Assembly (NCBI GenBank): GCA_963799245.1
Contig: CAWCWN010000003.1
Coordinates: forward strand, 1,798,001-1,862,000
DNA: 64,000 bases
Source of the DNA: CAWCWN01 sp963799245
GTDB lineage: Bacteria > Chloroflexota > Ktedonobacteria > Ktedonobacterales > Ktedonobacteraceae
Direction: 5' to 3'
This document shows positions 16,837 to 26,427 of this stretch, one piece after another; within the stretch, counting starts at the first letter, position 1, and each line of letters opens with the position of its first letter. A program made the position numbers and the translations under genes. The notes under the pieces are model-generated. The model worked only from the letters and a program-made list of their open reading frames with translations, was not told the origin of the DNA and ran no database searches.

Positions 16837-18705
16837 ATGCAACATGCGATCACTGACGATCTGGAGGCTCTGCTAGGGACTCTTCCACCTGGCATCCACG
16901 ATGCGGTCAATCGGCTCGAGAACCGAAGCGAACTGCTGGAGATCGTAATGGACCTCGGACGCTTTGCCGAGGGCCGGTTCCCAGAAGGGGAGGTGATCCT
17001 AAGTACTCAGCCAGTGACCAGCGCCGACCTCGAATACGTGGTTGAGCGCATTGGTGAATTTGGCGACGATAACCGTGCCGGCATAGAGCGAACGCTCCAT
17101 CGCATCAGCGCTCTCCGTAACCGTAAAGGAAAAGTTGTCGGCTTGACCTGCCGCATTGGTCGAGCGGTACTCGGCAGTATTGCCCTTATCCGTGATATTG
17201 TCGAACAAGGTCAGTCCATCTTGATTCTTGGTCGCCCTGGCGTGGGTAAAACTACCCTGCTGCGTGAAATAGCACGCGTTCTCGCGGACGAAGCCAATAA
17301 ACGCGTGGTGGTCGTCGATACCTCGAATGAGATCGCGGGCGATGGGGATATCCCCCATCCTGGTATCGGGCGCGCGCGCCGCATGCAGGTGGCACGCACG
17401 GCTGAACAGCACGCGGTAATGATCGAGGCTGTCGAGAACCACATGCCCCAGGTAATCGTCATAGATGAAATTGGTACCGAACTGGAAGCGGCTGCAGCCC
17501 GCACCATCGCCGAGCGCGGCGTGCAGCTTGTGGCTACCGCCCATGGTAATTCGCTTGGTAACCTGCTTGTCAACCCGACGCTCTCAGATCTTGTGGGCGG
17601 CATCCAGACCGTGACGCTGGGTGACGAGGAGGCCCGCCGGCGCCACACGCAGAAGAGCATTCTGGAGCGCAAGGCTCCGCCAACCTTCGACGTGGTGGTC
17701 GAGCAACAAAGCTGGCAGGAGCTGGTCATACATCGCGATGTCGCGGATACAGTGGATACTATGCTGCGCGGACAGATTGTGGTCGCAGAGGAGCGCACCC
17801 GTGATGAAGAGACCGGACGGGTCAGCGTGCGGCGTATCTCCGCCGGAGGTATGGATGTGCCTACGTGGGGAGTTGGCGGCTTTGGCGGTATGGCCGATCC
17901 GCGCCAGAGCTCCCCTGGCGGCCACTTCGAGCGTTCCGATCGCCCTGGTAGAGGCGAGCGATCTGCCGAGTGGGGACAGCTGCGCCAGATGGGGCAGAAC
18001 GGCATGCGCAACGGCTCCGGCGGCGAGCGCCTGCGCGGGCGCAGCTCGGGCCAGACACAGTTTCGCGCCTTGGCGCCGACGGGAACAGCACCCGCGGATA
18101 TTGAGCACCAGCGTGCGACGGCCGTCATTGAGGCCGAACGCGTGCCACTCGCTGAAGGCGTGTATGCACCTGAAGAGGCGGAGATGCCCCAGGCGGTCAT
18201 GAAGACGCTGCGCGTCTATCCCTTCGGCGTGAGCCGCGATCGCCTGACGGAATTTGCCCGCCAGTTGCGTGTGCCGATCGTCGTTACCAACAATCAGAGT
18301 GATGCCGACGCGGTCATTACTTTGAAGAACTACTACCGTCGCCAGCCGGAGCGCCTGCAGCAGGCTGAGCAGGACCGCAAGTTGATCATCATCCTGAAGA
18401 ACAATACCATTGCCCAGATGCAGCACGCCCTGGCGCACATCTTCGATATCCCTACTGCGGATGCGCCTCCCGATGAGGAAGATGAGTCGAGAGAGGGCGA
18501 TGATTCTACTATGCAGGCCCTGCTCGAGACAGAGGATGCCATCCATCAGGTGCTGAATAAAGGACTGCAAACGGCCGAACTGGCGCCCGCTAACGCCTAC
18601 ATTCGCCGCTTGCAACACCAGATGGCGACAAGGTATAACCTGATCTCACGCAGTCGCGGCAAAGAGCCATACCGCAGGGTAAAAATCTTCCGCTCAAGAG
18701 ATTAA
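16837..18705 (+). CDS. SpoIIIAA/Ycf45-like ATPase with R3H domain
   Basis: A 622-residue P-loop ATPase of the Ycf45/SpoIIIAA-like group, with a C-terminal R3H single-strand nucleic-acid-binding domain. The ATPase core (about 95-300) has Walker A GRPGVGKTTLL, Walker B VIVIDEIG, and the group's DTSNEIAGDGDIPHPGIGRARRM stretch. A glycine-rich, arginine-rich linker (about 340-410) separates it from a predicted DNA/RNA-binding region. The R3H helix pair lies near the end (AYIRRLQHQMATRYNLIS). The function of this family is not established; proposed roles involve nucleic-acid handling. It is the last gene of a rightward run and is closed by a strong hairpin. Confidence 0.85.
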   Translation: MQHAITDDLEALLGTLPPGIHDAVNRLENRSELLEIVMDLGRFAEGRFPEGEVILSTQPVTSADLEYVVERIGEFGDDNRAGIERTLHRISALRNRKGKVVGLTCRIGRAVLGSIALIRDIVEQGQSILILGRPGVGKTTLLREIARVLADEANKRVVVVDTSNEIAGDGDIPHPGIGRARRMQVARTAEQHAVMIEAVENHMPQVIVIDEIGTELEAAAARTIAERGVQLVATAHGNSLGNLLVNPTLSDLVGGIQTVTLGDEEARRRHTQKSILERKAPPTFDVVVEQQSWQELVIHRDVADTVDTMLRGQIVVAEERTRDEETGRVSVRRISAGGMDVPTWGVGGFGGMADPRQSSPGGHFERSDRPGRGERSAEWGQLRQMGQNGMRNGSGGERLRGRSSGQTQFRALAPTGTAPADIEHQRATAVIEAERVPLAEGVYAPEEAEMPQAVMKTLRVYPFGVSRDRLTEFARQLRVPIVVTNNQSDADAVITLKNYYRRQPERLQQAEQDRKLIIILKNNTIAQMQHALAHIFDIPTADAPPDEEDESREGDDSTMQALLETEDAIHQVLNKGLQTAELAPANAYIRRLQHQMATRYNLISRSRGKEPYRRVKIFRSRD

Positions 18706-18762
18706 GCGCAACAAAAAACCACCAGGCACTCGAGCGCGATACCCGGTTGTTTTTTGTTGCGC
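18706..18762 (+). terminator. Strong hairpin terminator after the R3H ATPase gene
   Basis: GCGCAACAAAAAA (18706-18718) pairs perfectly with TTTTTTGTTGCGC (18750-18762). The stem starts at the base after the stop codon. The run of Ts is inside the stem, so it would also act on the other strand, ahead of the tRNA genes. Confidence 0.75.
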
Positions 18763-18848
18763 ATTTAGATAGATAGATCAGCTGCCGCTATGAATTGTAT
18801 GCTGGAGGTGTGCCGGGCCGGTATCAAGACATAGAGGAGAATCAAGGG

Positions 18849-18922
18849 TGGGCGACAAGGGATTCGAACCCCTGACCTACTGCGTGTAAAGCAGCCGCTC
18901 TAACCAGCTGAGCTAGTCGCCC
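18849..18922 (-). tRNA. tRNA-Val (anticodon TAC)
   Basis: A 74-base cloverleaf on the minus strand. The acceptor stem GGGCGAC/GTCGCCC, D-arm TAGCTCAGCTGGTTAGAGC, anticodon loop TTTACAC (anticodon TAC) and T-arm GGTTCGAATCC are all present. The discriminator base is A. The 3' CCA is not encoded, so it must be added enzymatically. Confidence 0.95.
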
Positions 18923-18976
18923 AAAGGGAAAATAGAAAAGGGCACTCGCATTCAGTGCCCCAACAAAGCAACCGGG

Positions 18977-19056
18977 TGCCCTCGACTGGACTCGAACCAG
19001 CACGCCTCTCGGCACAGGCCCTCAACCTGCCGCGTATACCATTCCGCCACGAGGGC
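18977..19056 (-). tRNA. tRNA-Leu (anticodon GAG)
   Basis: A tRNA with a leucine-type long variable arm on the minus strand. Acceptor stem GCCCTCG/CGAGGGC, anticodon loop TTGAGGG (anticodon GAG), variable arm GCCGAGAGGC and T-loop TTCGAGT. Discriminator A, no encoded CCA. It lies 54 bases upstream of tRNA-Val on the same strand, so the two may form one transcript. Confidence 0.93.
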
Positions 19057-19272
19057 ATAACATGCGGATTACGGATGCAATTCTATACTAAAGCTTGCTC
19101 TTTGTCAATCCCCATTTCCCGGGCTTTTAGCAGCAGCCGGCTCACCTTGCGCGGATAATGGAAGTGCTGCGGGCCGTAAAGACCGGCTACTGGTCGCTGT
19201 CGCTGCCGCTTGTCTCCGTGATCAGAAACGTCATTGGCCCGCTACGAGCACGCAGTTTATATAACTATGATG

Positions 19273-20754
19273 TCAGACAGCGGCTGCTAAGGGCAAGCTA
19301 AAAGAGATGCGCGTCCCCTGGCTAACATTGCTTTCGGCGGAGACGTTACCGCCGTGAGCGGTAATGATCGCCTTGACGATGGAGAGCCCGAGACCGCTGC
19401 CACCTGTTGTGGCGGTGCGGGCGCGGTCGACCCTGTAGAAGCGCTCAAAGATGTGCGGCAGGTCGGCGGCATTTATACCGCTCCCGCTATCACTCACGCT
19501 CACTACAAGCATCTTATCTTTTGGCTCGGCCCTCACCGTTACCTGGCCGCCCGCCGCCGTATAGCGGCGGGCGTTGTCGAGGAGGTTGAGCAGCACCTGG
19601 GTAATACGGTCGCTATCGGCCAGCACAGGCGGAGTAGCCGGGTTGATCTTGTTGCACACACTGATACCGGCCTGCTCGCATTCCGCTTTAATCACGTCCA
19701 GCGTCTCATCGACCAGGCTATGCATATCGAGAGGCGCTAAATCAAGCTGGATGCGCCCCGACTCGAGCATGGTCATATGCTGCATATCGCCAACCAGGCG
19801 GCGCAAGCGCTGTACCTCGCGTCCTATCAGTTGCGCGGTCTCCTGGCGCTCTACGGTGTTCGCTATGACGTCATCCGCCAGCGCCTCGCTAAACCCCTGG
19901 ATGGCCGTCAGGGGGGTGGCAAGATCATGGGCGATGTTGGCGATAAGGTCGCGCCGCAGCTGCTCCTGGCGGCGCAGTTCGGCAACATCCGCTGAAATCG
20001 TATCGGCCATGTCGTTGAATGCCACGGTGAGACGCTCCAACTCATCCCTGCTCTTAGGAGGGGCGACGCGCTGGGCGTAGTTCCCGCCTTTCATCTTTTC
20101 GGCGGCCAGCGTCAGAGATGTAATCGGGTGCGTCAGACGCCTTGTCAGCAGCAGGCTGAAGAGAATGACCGCGATGGCAATAATCGAGCCTGCGATCAGG
20201 ATAGACAGATTGACGTTCACCAGGAAGTCGGTGGGCGAAAATCCCCTTGGATAGCGTTCCGCCTCGGCCATGAGCAGCGCACCGATAATCTGTCCGTTTG
20301 CCTGGCCGCCAAGGCGCACCGGCACGCCGATGTAAAGCCCTGTAAATGTGTCACCGTCCTCGGTTGTGCCTGAGAACTGGCCATATGTTTCCTGGCCCTG
20401 GAGCGCCTGCGCGAGTGCATGTTTCATACCGGTTGAGGGATTGTTGCAGTCAATAAGCGTAAGAAATGAGGGCTGCACACAGGATTGCTGTCGCCCGCTT
20501 GTATCAGTAATAATTACAGGATTGGGCGTTCCAATTGCCGGCGCGGGCCCGCGCGCGCTGTAGTAGCCAAGCTGTTGCGCCAGGCTCTCCGCCTGCGAGC
20601 GCAGCTGGTCGCGCTGGGTAGTGTTGAAGTAATTCTGAACGGCCAGTGAAATGACGATGGCCAGGATAAGCATAGCCCCCAGCGCGACGCCCAGGTAGCT
20701 GAGCATCAGTTTGACGCGTAAACTCAAAGCGGGTTGAGTGGTGAGCCTGTTCAT
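19273..20754 (-). CDS. Sensor histidine kinase
   Basis: A membrane sensor kinase of 493 residues. A first membrane helix (about 12-36), an extracellular sensor region of about 130 residues, a second helix (about 187-208), then a HAMP linker beginning TRRLTHPITSLTLAAEKMKGG. The HisKA helix contains the phospho-accepting histidine in NIAHDLATPLTAIQGFSEAL. The ATPase domain has the N box LLNLLDNARRYTAAGG, G1 VSVSDSGSGI and G2 GGSGLGLSIVKAII. The ligand is not known. It overlaps the response-regulator gene by four bases (ATGA), the classic arrangement of a co-translated two-component pair. Confidence 0.95.
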   Translation of the reverse strand: MNRLTTQPALSLRVKLMLSYLGVALGAMLILAIVISLAVQNYFNTTQRDQLRSQAESLAQQLGYYSARGPAPAIGTPNPVIITDTSGRQQSCVQPSFLTLIDCNNPSTGMKHALAQALQGQETYGQFSGTTEDGDTFTGLYIGVPVRLGGQANGQIIGALLMAEAERYPRGFSPTDFLVNVNLSILIAGSIIAIAVILFSLLLTRRLTHPITSLTLAAEKMKGGNYAQRVAPPKSRDELERLTVAFNDMADTISADVAELRRQEQLRRDLIANIAHDLATPLTAIQGFSEALADDVIANTVERQETAQLIGREVQRLRRLVGDMQHMTMLESGRIQLDLAPLDMHSLVDETLDVIKAECEQAGISVCNKINPATPPVLADSDRITQVLLNLLDNARRYTAAGGQVTVRAEPKDKMLVVSVSDSGSGINAADLPHIFERFYRVDRARTATTGGSGLGLSIVKAIITAHGGNVSAESNVSQGTRISFSLPLAAAV

Positions 20755-21467
20755 TCCTGGTCCTCAAGCGTAAATTTGTAGCCGACTCCCCACACCGTTT
20801 TGATGTAGTGAGGCGCACCTGTGATGGCTTCAAGCTTTTTACGCAGCGTCCCGATATGCACGTCGACCGTGCGGCCATCGCCAAGATATGTGTAGCCCCA
20901 GACCTGGTTGAGCAGCGCCTCGCGCGTGAAGACGCGCTCGGGAGAGGAGGAGAGTGTTACCAGGAGGTCAAACTCCTTTACCGTCAGGGCCACGCGTTGC
21001 CCGTTGATCTCGACACGACGCTCTGGAATGTGAATGCCGAGGCTGCCAAAACTTCGCCTGTCACTCTGTACAGCCTCTTTAGGTGTTTCTACCTGCTCCG
21101 TACCACTTGCCTGGCTGCGGCGCAGAATTGCCCTGACACGGCTGACCAGTTCGCGCGGACTAAAAGGTTTGACCAGGTAGTCATCTGCACCCAGTTCGAG
21201 GCCGGCGATACGGTCTTCTTCGCCCTGGCGGGCCGTGAGCATGAGGATAGGGGTGGAGGCCCAACTGCGGATGCGCCGGCAGACCTCCATTCCGTCCAGG
21301 GCGGGCAGCATCAGGTCGAGTATAACCAGGTCAGGATGTTCGCGGGCATGCAGTTCCAGCCCGGCAACACCATCGCTGGCGGTAATAATTGTAAAACCCG
21401 CCTGCTCCAGGTAGAGGCGGATCAACTGTACGATATTGGCCTCATCTTCGATGACCAGAATTTTCAT
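20751..21467 (-). CDS. OmpR-family response regulator
   Basis: A 238-residue DNA-binding response regulator. The receiver domain (1-120) has the acidic pair in VIEDEANIV, the phospho-acceptor aspartate in LVILDLMLPALDG, the conserved MLTAR and the lysine in YLVKPFSPRELVSRV. The C-terminal winged helix of the OmpR/PhoB type (about 140-235) ends with WGYTYLGDGRTVDVHIGTLRKKL and TVWGVGYKF. It is the partner of the kinase downstream and precedes it in the same operon. Targets are unknown. Confidence 0.96.
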   Translation of the reverse strand: MKILVIEDEANIVQLIRLYLEQAGFTIITASDGVAGLELHAREHPDLVILDLMLPALDGMEVCRRIRSWASTPILMLTARQGEEDRIAGLELGADDYLVKPFSPRELVSRVRAILRRSQASGTEQVETPKEAVQSDRRSFGSLGIHIPERRVEINGQRVALTVKEFDLLVTLSSSPERVFTREALLNQVWGYTYLGDGRTVDVHIGTLRKKLEAITGAPHYIKTVWGVGYKFTLEDQE

Positions 21468-21686
21468 AGCTTTTGAGAGATACCTCTTAACAATATAACA
21501 ATCTATGTGCTTATGTACATTTTACATATAAATCAGTATAGATGCAAAAGGTCAGGAGAGTAAATGATATTTGTAAAATCTTTGTAAGGTCAGCTGGTGG
21601 GGGAGGGGGCACAGGAAAAGCCCGTATACGCAGTAGTATAGGGGCCCCCTGCTTGAACTTTTCTAGCGAAAACTGGTCTTTGCTGC

Positions 21687-21902
21687 TTAGCCTTTGAACA
21701 TGCCACCCAGGTTGCCAGGATTTGAAATCACATTCTGGATGTCCTGTGGAGAGTTAAAGGTTTGATTGGGAAGGCGATCGAGCATGTTCACGATTTGATC
21801 GCTGACACCTTTTTGGCGTGCCATCTGGACGAGCTGGTCTTTGCTGATCGGGTACGGCAGGGAGCCAAGTACCTGGTTTACCGCAGCGGGATCAAAATTC
21901 AT
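21687..21902 (-). CDS. DUF2795-domain small protein
   Basis: A 71-residue protein matching the DUF2795 pattern: a helix with hydrophobic AAVNQVLGSLPYPISKDQLVQMARQKG followed by a second helix around VSDQIVNMLDRLP and FNSPQDIQNVI. DUF2795 proteins are small helical proteins of unknown function, common in actinobacteria and Chloroflexota. It lies about 220 bases upstream of the response-regulator gene on the same strand, so a functional link is possible but not shown. Confidence 0.75.
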   Translation of the reverse strand: MNFDPAAVNQVLGSLPYPISKDQLVQMARQKGVSDQIVNMLDRLPNQTFNSPQDIQNVISNPGNLGGMFKG

Positions 21903-22116
21903 GGAATTCTCCGTTCTCTTCTATAGATATGTAACGTACGTACACGCGTACGACTCTGTGTCATCCCTGGCAGAAAAAATCCTACTCTCCCAGCATAACT
22001 GTTCCGCCAAACCCCAGCTGCAGATGGGTCAGAAATGGGACACCTGGTCCGGTCTTTCTGGCCAGCGCTGCAAGAAGCTCGGCGGCTAAAACAGAACGTT
22101 TGAGGGGCGGCGAGAA

Positions 22117-22689
22117 CTAGCCATGAAATGTCATCAGCCCCAGGCGCTCAAAGGCCATGTAAGCGGCGGCAATCTGCCCCTGGACAGCGAACTCACCGTT
22201 ATGAATCAAGTGGAGGAGCTCCTGAGGTGTCACCAGCAGGTTTTCGATAACCTCGACGGGATCGATCTTCTGCGAACCTGTTTTACGCGCATCACGGGCC
22301 AGGTACCACCATACCCTTGTGCTGGCCCCGGTCGGGTTGGCAAGCATATGGGCCAGCAGTTCCATCTGCTCCTCTGCTACGCTATAGCCCGTCTCTTCCA
22401 TCAATTCGCGATGAGCGGCGAGCAGCGGATCATCCTCATGCGCGTCGATGCCACCGGCGGGGAACTCTAAAACTTCGAGCCCTATACCGTGTTTATACTG
22501 CCTGTTGAGCAGAAAACGCCCGTCTGCCGTAAGGGGAACGATGCCCACCCAGCCGCGGTTCTCGATGATGTAATAGTCGGGAATGACGGGGCCGTTGGGA
22601 ACTGCGACCTGCTCGCGTCGTATCTGCAAATGAGGATTATCAAGAATCTGTTGCGATGAGAGGGTTGTCCAGGGAAGATGCTTGGTCAT
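22117..22689 (-). CDS. Nudix hydrolase, ADP-ribose pyrophosphatase type
   Basis: A Nudix enzyme resembling ADP-ribose pyrophosphatases, which split ADP-ribose into AMP and ribose 5-phosphate. I start it at the ATG at 22689 (190 residues), because MTKHLPWTTLSSQQILDNPHL matches the usual family start and AAAGGA lies upstream; an earlier ATG overlapping the crotonase gene adds 20 residues. The Nudix box GIDAHEDDPLLAAHRELMEETGY has Asp in place of the first Glu. The preceding LEVLEFPAGG is the strand typical of the ADP-ribose group. It follows the crotonase gene in the same direction. Confidence 0.88.
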   Translation of the reverse strand: MTKHLPWTTLSSQQILDNPHLQIRREQVAVPNGPVIPDYYIIENRGWVGIVPLTADGRFLLNRQYKHGIGLEVLEFPAGGIDAHEDDPLLAAHRELMEETGYSVAEEQMELLAHMLANPTGASTRVWWYLARDARKTGSQKIDPVEVIENLLVTPQELLHLIHNGEFAVQGQIAAAYMAFERLGLMTFHG

Positions 22690-22733
22690 ACACCATCTAT
22701 CCTTTATCTGAAAGCTCGCCCGTACATCCACGT

Positions 22734-23438
22734 TTAGTGATTGCTCCATTGCGGTTTGCGCTTCTCCAGAAAGGCCTGTAGACCCTCAGCAGCGTCCGCC
22801 GTTCGCATCACGTGCGTAAGATAGAACGCGTTTACTTGCCGCAATGCCTCCAGGCGTGGCGGCGTTTCTCCCGCCTGGCTCTGCTCAATTTGAGCGGCCG
22901 CCAGGTGTACACTGGCTTTTATCTGGCGCAGGGTAACGGCGCTTTTCTCCCGCAGCATATCCAGGATGCGCTCCATCTCGGCATCTACAGAGTGAGCGGA
23001 TGTGGACCAGTTTACCAGTCCCAGCCGCAGGGCCTGTTCTCCAGTGTAAGGGCCGGCGCCTGTATGCCTTTTTGTATCCTCTATGCTCAGCAATGCGTCA
23101 GCGGCCGCCAGGCAGAGGTCGGCGATCGGGACGAGCGCATTGGCGGGCACTGCAAGCGCCCCTCGCACAACCGCCAGGACAGGGGCCTCCACCGCGCGTA
23201 GCGCTGTTGTAGCTTGATCGATTACCGCGGGTGGAACGGGCTTCTGATCTGTTGTAGTCGTTTCAGCGCCGGCTTTGAAATCCAGCACAACGGCTTTAAT
23301 ACCGCTACCCTCGCTGTTGAGAGTGGAACAGGCCATACCCAGCTCTTTGAGCATCAACTCATCAGGGTTTGACGTCAACACAATACGGATCGCCTGGGCG
23401 GCCGAGACGATCCGTAGTTCACGATAGGCTTGCTGCAT
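22734..23438 (-). CDS. Enoyl-CoA hydratase/isomerase-family (crotonase) protein
   Basis: A 234-residue crotonase-fold protein. The family's oxyanion-hole helix is recognisable around VEAPVLAVVRGALAVPANALVPIADLCLAAADALL, and the C-terminal helix ends in AAEGLQAFLEKRKPQWSN, the usual EGxxAFxEKRxPxW signature. The N-terminal half is poorly conserved and several catalytic positions are not obvious, so enzymatic activity is uncertain. No other fatty-acid gene is adjacent. It lies immediately upstream of the Nudix gene; the two reading frames may overlap if the longer Nudix start is used. Confidence 0.8.
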   Translation of the reverse strand: MQQAYRELRIVSAAQAIRIVLTSNPDELMLKELGMACSTLNSEGSGIKAVVLDFKAGAETTTTDQKPVPPAVIDQATTALRAVEAPVLAVVRGALAVPANALVPIADLCLAAADALLSIEDTKRHTGAGPYTGEQALRLGLVNWSTSAHSVDAEMERILDMLREKSAVTLRQIKASVHLAAAQIEQSQAGETPPRLEALRQVNAFYLTHVMRTADAAEGLQAFLEKRKPQWSNH

Positions 23439-23594
23439 GAACGACTATCCTTATAACGCTATAGCGAGCGGCTCTGTATGTGCGATCAATCGGGGCATTC
23501 TCAACCTCACCTGGCGAGATCATTGGCCACTTACCTTTAGCATATCATCTGAGCGCCCACAATACCAGAAAAACCCCTGGCAGTATTTGTGACT

Positions 23595-24347
23595 CTACAG
23601 TCCCAGGTACAACAAAAATTCCCGGTTGCCGTCTCGACCATAAATTGGGGAAGCGGTCAAACCATGCACTTTAAGAGGCGTCTGCCGAACTATCCACTCT
23701 TGCAGCTCCTGCAGCACGCGCATGTGCACCGCGGGATCGGTAATGACGCCGCCCCCCCGGTCGGCCTCGGCTTTGCCCGCCTCAAATTGCGGCTTGACAA
23801 GGGCGACGATCCATGGCGTGGCGGAAGCAGCGGCAAGGAGTGGCACGACAGCGGCCAGTACCAGGCGCAGTGAGATGAATGAGACATCGATGACGACGCA
23901 CTGGAGCGGCTCCGGCAGGGACGTAAGCTGGCGAATATTCGTATGTTCCATGACGACCACGCGCGGGTCGTTACGCAGCGTCCAGGCGAGCTGCCCATGG
24001 CCGACATCGACGGCGTAGACGCGGGCCGACCCGCGCTCTAACAGGACATGCGTGAAGCCGCCGGTGGAGGCGCCTACGTCAAGGGCTGTAAGGCCCTGGG
24101 GATTGAGGTGGAAGGTATCCAGGGCCTTGGCGAGTTTCAGCCCGCCGCGACTGACGTATTTAAGCTCTTCGGGAGTTGCGGCCAGGTGGCAATCAGCGTC
24201 AAGAGGTACCTGCATGCCGGGTTTATCAACCAGGCGATCTCCAATATATACCTGCCCCGCCATAATGAGAGCGCGCGCCCTTTCCCGGCTGGGGGCCAGT
24301 CCCCGTCGCACTACCGCTACATCGAGCCGTTCTTTCTTTGCCGACAT
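23595..24347 (-). CDS. tlyA: TlyA-family rRNA methyltransferase
   Basis: TlyA (also annotated hemolysin A) of 250 residues. Members methylate the 2'-O of cytidines in 16S and/or 23S rRNA. The N-terminal S4 RNA-binding domain (about 1-65) reads LDVAVVRRGLAPSRERARALIMAGQVYIGD. The FtsJ-like methyltransferase follows with SAM motif LTALDVGASTGGFTHVLLERG, the acidic AVDVGHGQLAW, and the catalytic stretch VIDVSFISLRLVL ending in VALVKPQFEAG. The length is close to the family norm. It stands as a single gene, divergent from the molybdoenzyme gene. Confidence 0.92.
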   Translation of the reverse strand: MSAKKERLDVAVVRRGLAPSRERARALIMAGQVYIGDRLVDKPGMQVPLDADCHLAATPEELKYVSRGGLKLAKALDTFHLNPQGLTALDVGASTGGFTHVLLERGSARVYAVDVGHGQLAWTLRNDPRVVVMEHTNIRQLTSLPEPLQCVVIDVSFISLRLVLAAVVPLLAAASATPWIVALVKPQFEAGKAEADRGGGVITDPAVHMRVLQELQEWIVRQTPLKVHGLTASPIYGRDGNREFLLYLGL

Positions 24348-24567
24348 GTGTGCCTGCCTGCTAATCTATCTTGCCTGAGCATATACCAGCGCGCCCGCCG
24401 CGACTGAGCCAACACTTGCACCCAGCTGGGCCTGCGCCAAAGAGATCATACCTTATTTAGCCTTGCGGGACAAGATAGGCCGGGCGTAAATACGCGGCCT
24501 ACCACTCGTGTAACAAACTAGAGTATGATATCTGTAGAGATGTTGCCCGGGCGAGAAAAATATTACC

Positions 24568-26217
24568 ATGAAAACCAAAACGCGCATGCAGCGTTTCAAT
24601 AATGGTTTTGTAGCTGGCCTCGTGTCAGGCGTAGTGACGACGATAGTCATGTTGCTCCTGTTTACCACGGCTAATGGCATCTCTTTGCCAGAAATCCTTG
24701 GCTCAACGATTACCGCTCTGATGCCGGCGTCTGTTTTTACCTCTTTGCACCAGATCATTGGTGTCGATGCCAAGGTCTACCTTTTCTACATTATCGCGCT
24801 CGGCCAGTGCCTCGTTTTTGGCCTGTGTGGCGGGCTCGCCGTTTTGCTCTGGCCTGTGCTGCCGCCAGGTAAAGCGACGGCAGGTTCGCCTGAAGCAAAG
24901 TTGAACTTTACACAGGGGCTGCTTCTCGCCGCTGTCCTCTGGCTGCTCGTGGGTCTGCTTTTTTTACCGCTCACCGGCTCAGGTGTGTTTGGTGCGCAGC
25001 TTGCGTCTGGCCTCCGCAATACGATGGTAAGCCTGGCCGTTGATGGACTCGTCTTTGGTCTGTTGTTCGTCTATGTCTACAACTGGCTCATCGCGCGCGC
25101 CGCCGAGGCAGCCAAGGCCGCTAAGAAGCCCGCGACCACTGTGGGAAGGCGCACGCTGTTGCGGCGTGGCCTGATTGTGGCCGGAGTGGGCGTGGTGGGG
25201 GTGGTAGCCTGGCGTTTTATTAGCCAGGGCTTCAGCGCGGCCAGCGCTCCCGTCGCTAACCTCGCCCGGCACTATAAGAGTAAAATAGTTCCGCCGCCCG
25301 TACCCAATTACGGCCAGATCCATCCCAGCAGGTTTCTTTCAGCGAAGATTACGTCCAATGACCAGTTCTATATCGTCTCCAAAGATCTCTTCTCCGATCC
25401 CACCGTCGACGCGAGTGGCTGGCAGCTGACGGTTGATGGACTCGTTGATCATCCACTCACCTTCGCATATCATGAACTGCTCGCTCTGCCTATGCAGCAG
25501 CAGTATGAGTCAATGATGTGTATTAGCAACGAGGTCGGCGGCCAGTATATGAGCAACGCGCTCTGGGAAGGAGTGCGCCTGCGCGATCTTCTGCAGCAGG
25601 CAGGCGTCAAAGCGGGAGCCATCAAGGTGATATTCTATGCCGTTGACAACTACAGCGACAGCATTCACCTGGATAAAGCGCTTGAAACGACAACCCTGCT
25701 TGCCGTGCGTATGAATGGGGAAACACTGCCCCAGGAGCATGGCTTCCCTGTGCGTATGCTCGTCCCTGGCATTTATGGCATGAAGCACTGTAAGTGGTTG
25801 ACTCGTATCCAGGTCGTCAACCAGGATTACCAGGGTTACTGGCAGCAGCGCGGCTGGAGTGATCCCGCCCCCATTCGCATGACCGCGCGTATCGATGACC
25901 CTCTTATTGGCAGCAGTGTCCCTGTCAACCAGGTCACCTTTATCGGAGGCGTCGCCTTTTCAGGGAATAAAGGTATTTCCGAGGTTGATGTGAGCCTGGA
26001 TGGCGGCGGCAGCTGGCAGCGCGCCCTACTCGAACACCCCGACTCGGGCCTCACCTGGGTGCGCTGGCAGTATGCGTGGCATCCTAGCGCGCGCGGCAGC
26101 CACACACTTATAGTCCGTGCCGTAGACCTGGAAGGCAATGTTCAGGACCCGAGTGTGGCGCCGCCGGCGCCCGATGGATCGTCCGGCTACGACACCATCA
26201 ATATAACGGTGGTATAG
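24568..26217 (+). CDS. Membrane-anchored sulfite-oxidase-family molybdoenzyme
   Basis: A 549-residue protein joining a membrane domain to a molybdopterin oxidoreductase of the sulfite-oxidase family. The N-terminal 235 residues hold about five membrane helices (for example VAGLVSGVVTTIVMLLLF and LIVAGVGVVGVVAWRFI). The catalytic domain (about 260-430) has the molybdenum-ligand cysteine Cys318 in MMCISNEVGG, plus HGFPVRMLVPGIYGMKHCKW. A C-terminal immunoglobulin-like dimerisation domain follows. The substrate could be sulfite or another oxyanion. The ECF sigma/anti-sigma pair lies about 210 bases downstream in the same direction. Confidence 0.88.
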   Translation: MKTKTRMQRFNNGFVAGLVSGVVTTIVMLLLFTTANGISLPEILGSTITALMPASVFTSLHQIIGVDAKVYLFYIIALGQCLVFGLCGGLAVLLWPVLPPGKATAGSPEAKLNFTQGLLLAAVLWLLVGLLFLPLTGSGVFGAQLASGLRNTMVSLAVDGLVFGLLFVYVYNWLIARAAEAAKAAKKPATTVGRRTLLRRGLIVAGVGVVGVVAWRFISQGFSAASAPVANLARHYKSKIVPPPVPNYGQIHPSRFLSAKITSNDQFYIVSKDLFSDPTVDASGWQLTVDGLVDHPLTFAYHELLALPMQQQYESMMCISNEVGGQYMSNALWEGVRLRDLLQQAGVKAGAIKVIFYAVDNYSDSIHLDKALETTTLLAVRMNGETLPQEHGFPVRMLVPGIYGMKHCKWLTRIQVVNQDYQGYWQQRGWSDPAPIRMTARIDDPLIGSSVPVNQVTFIGGVAFSGNKGISEVDVSLDGGGSWQRALLEHPDSGLTWVRWQYAWHPSARGSHTLIVRAVDLEGNVQDPSVAPPAPDGSSGYDTINITVV

Positions 26218-26427
26218 CCTGACTGCTAGCCAGGTACTTCATTTCCACTAAGGCACACCTGGCCCATTGCTGCTATGCATTATGCCCATTGCCACGAATT
26301 GTTATATAGTGAGGCGAGTGTTTGCCCCAAAACTTACTGGCGAAGTGTCCGCTTGCAGCCGGGCTATTGATTATAGTAGTAAGGGCAGTAGAAGTGAAAC
26401 AAGGAAGACAGATAGGACCTTTTTGGA

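Noticed and set aside
17211..18618. Two long antisense open frames opposite the R3H ATPase gene
   Set aside because: Arg/Ser/Pro-rich composition typical of frame shadows in G+C-rich coding DNA; no start signals.
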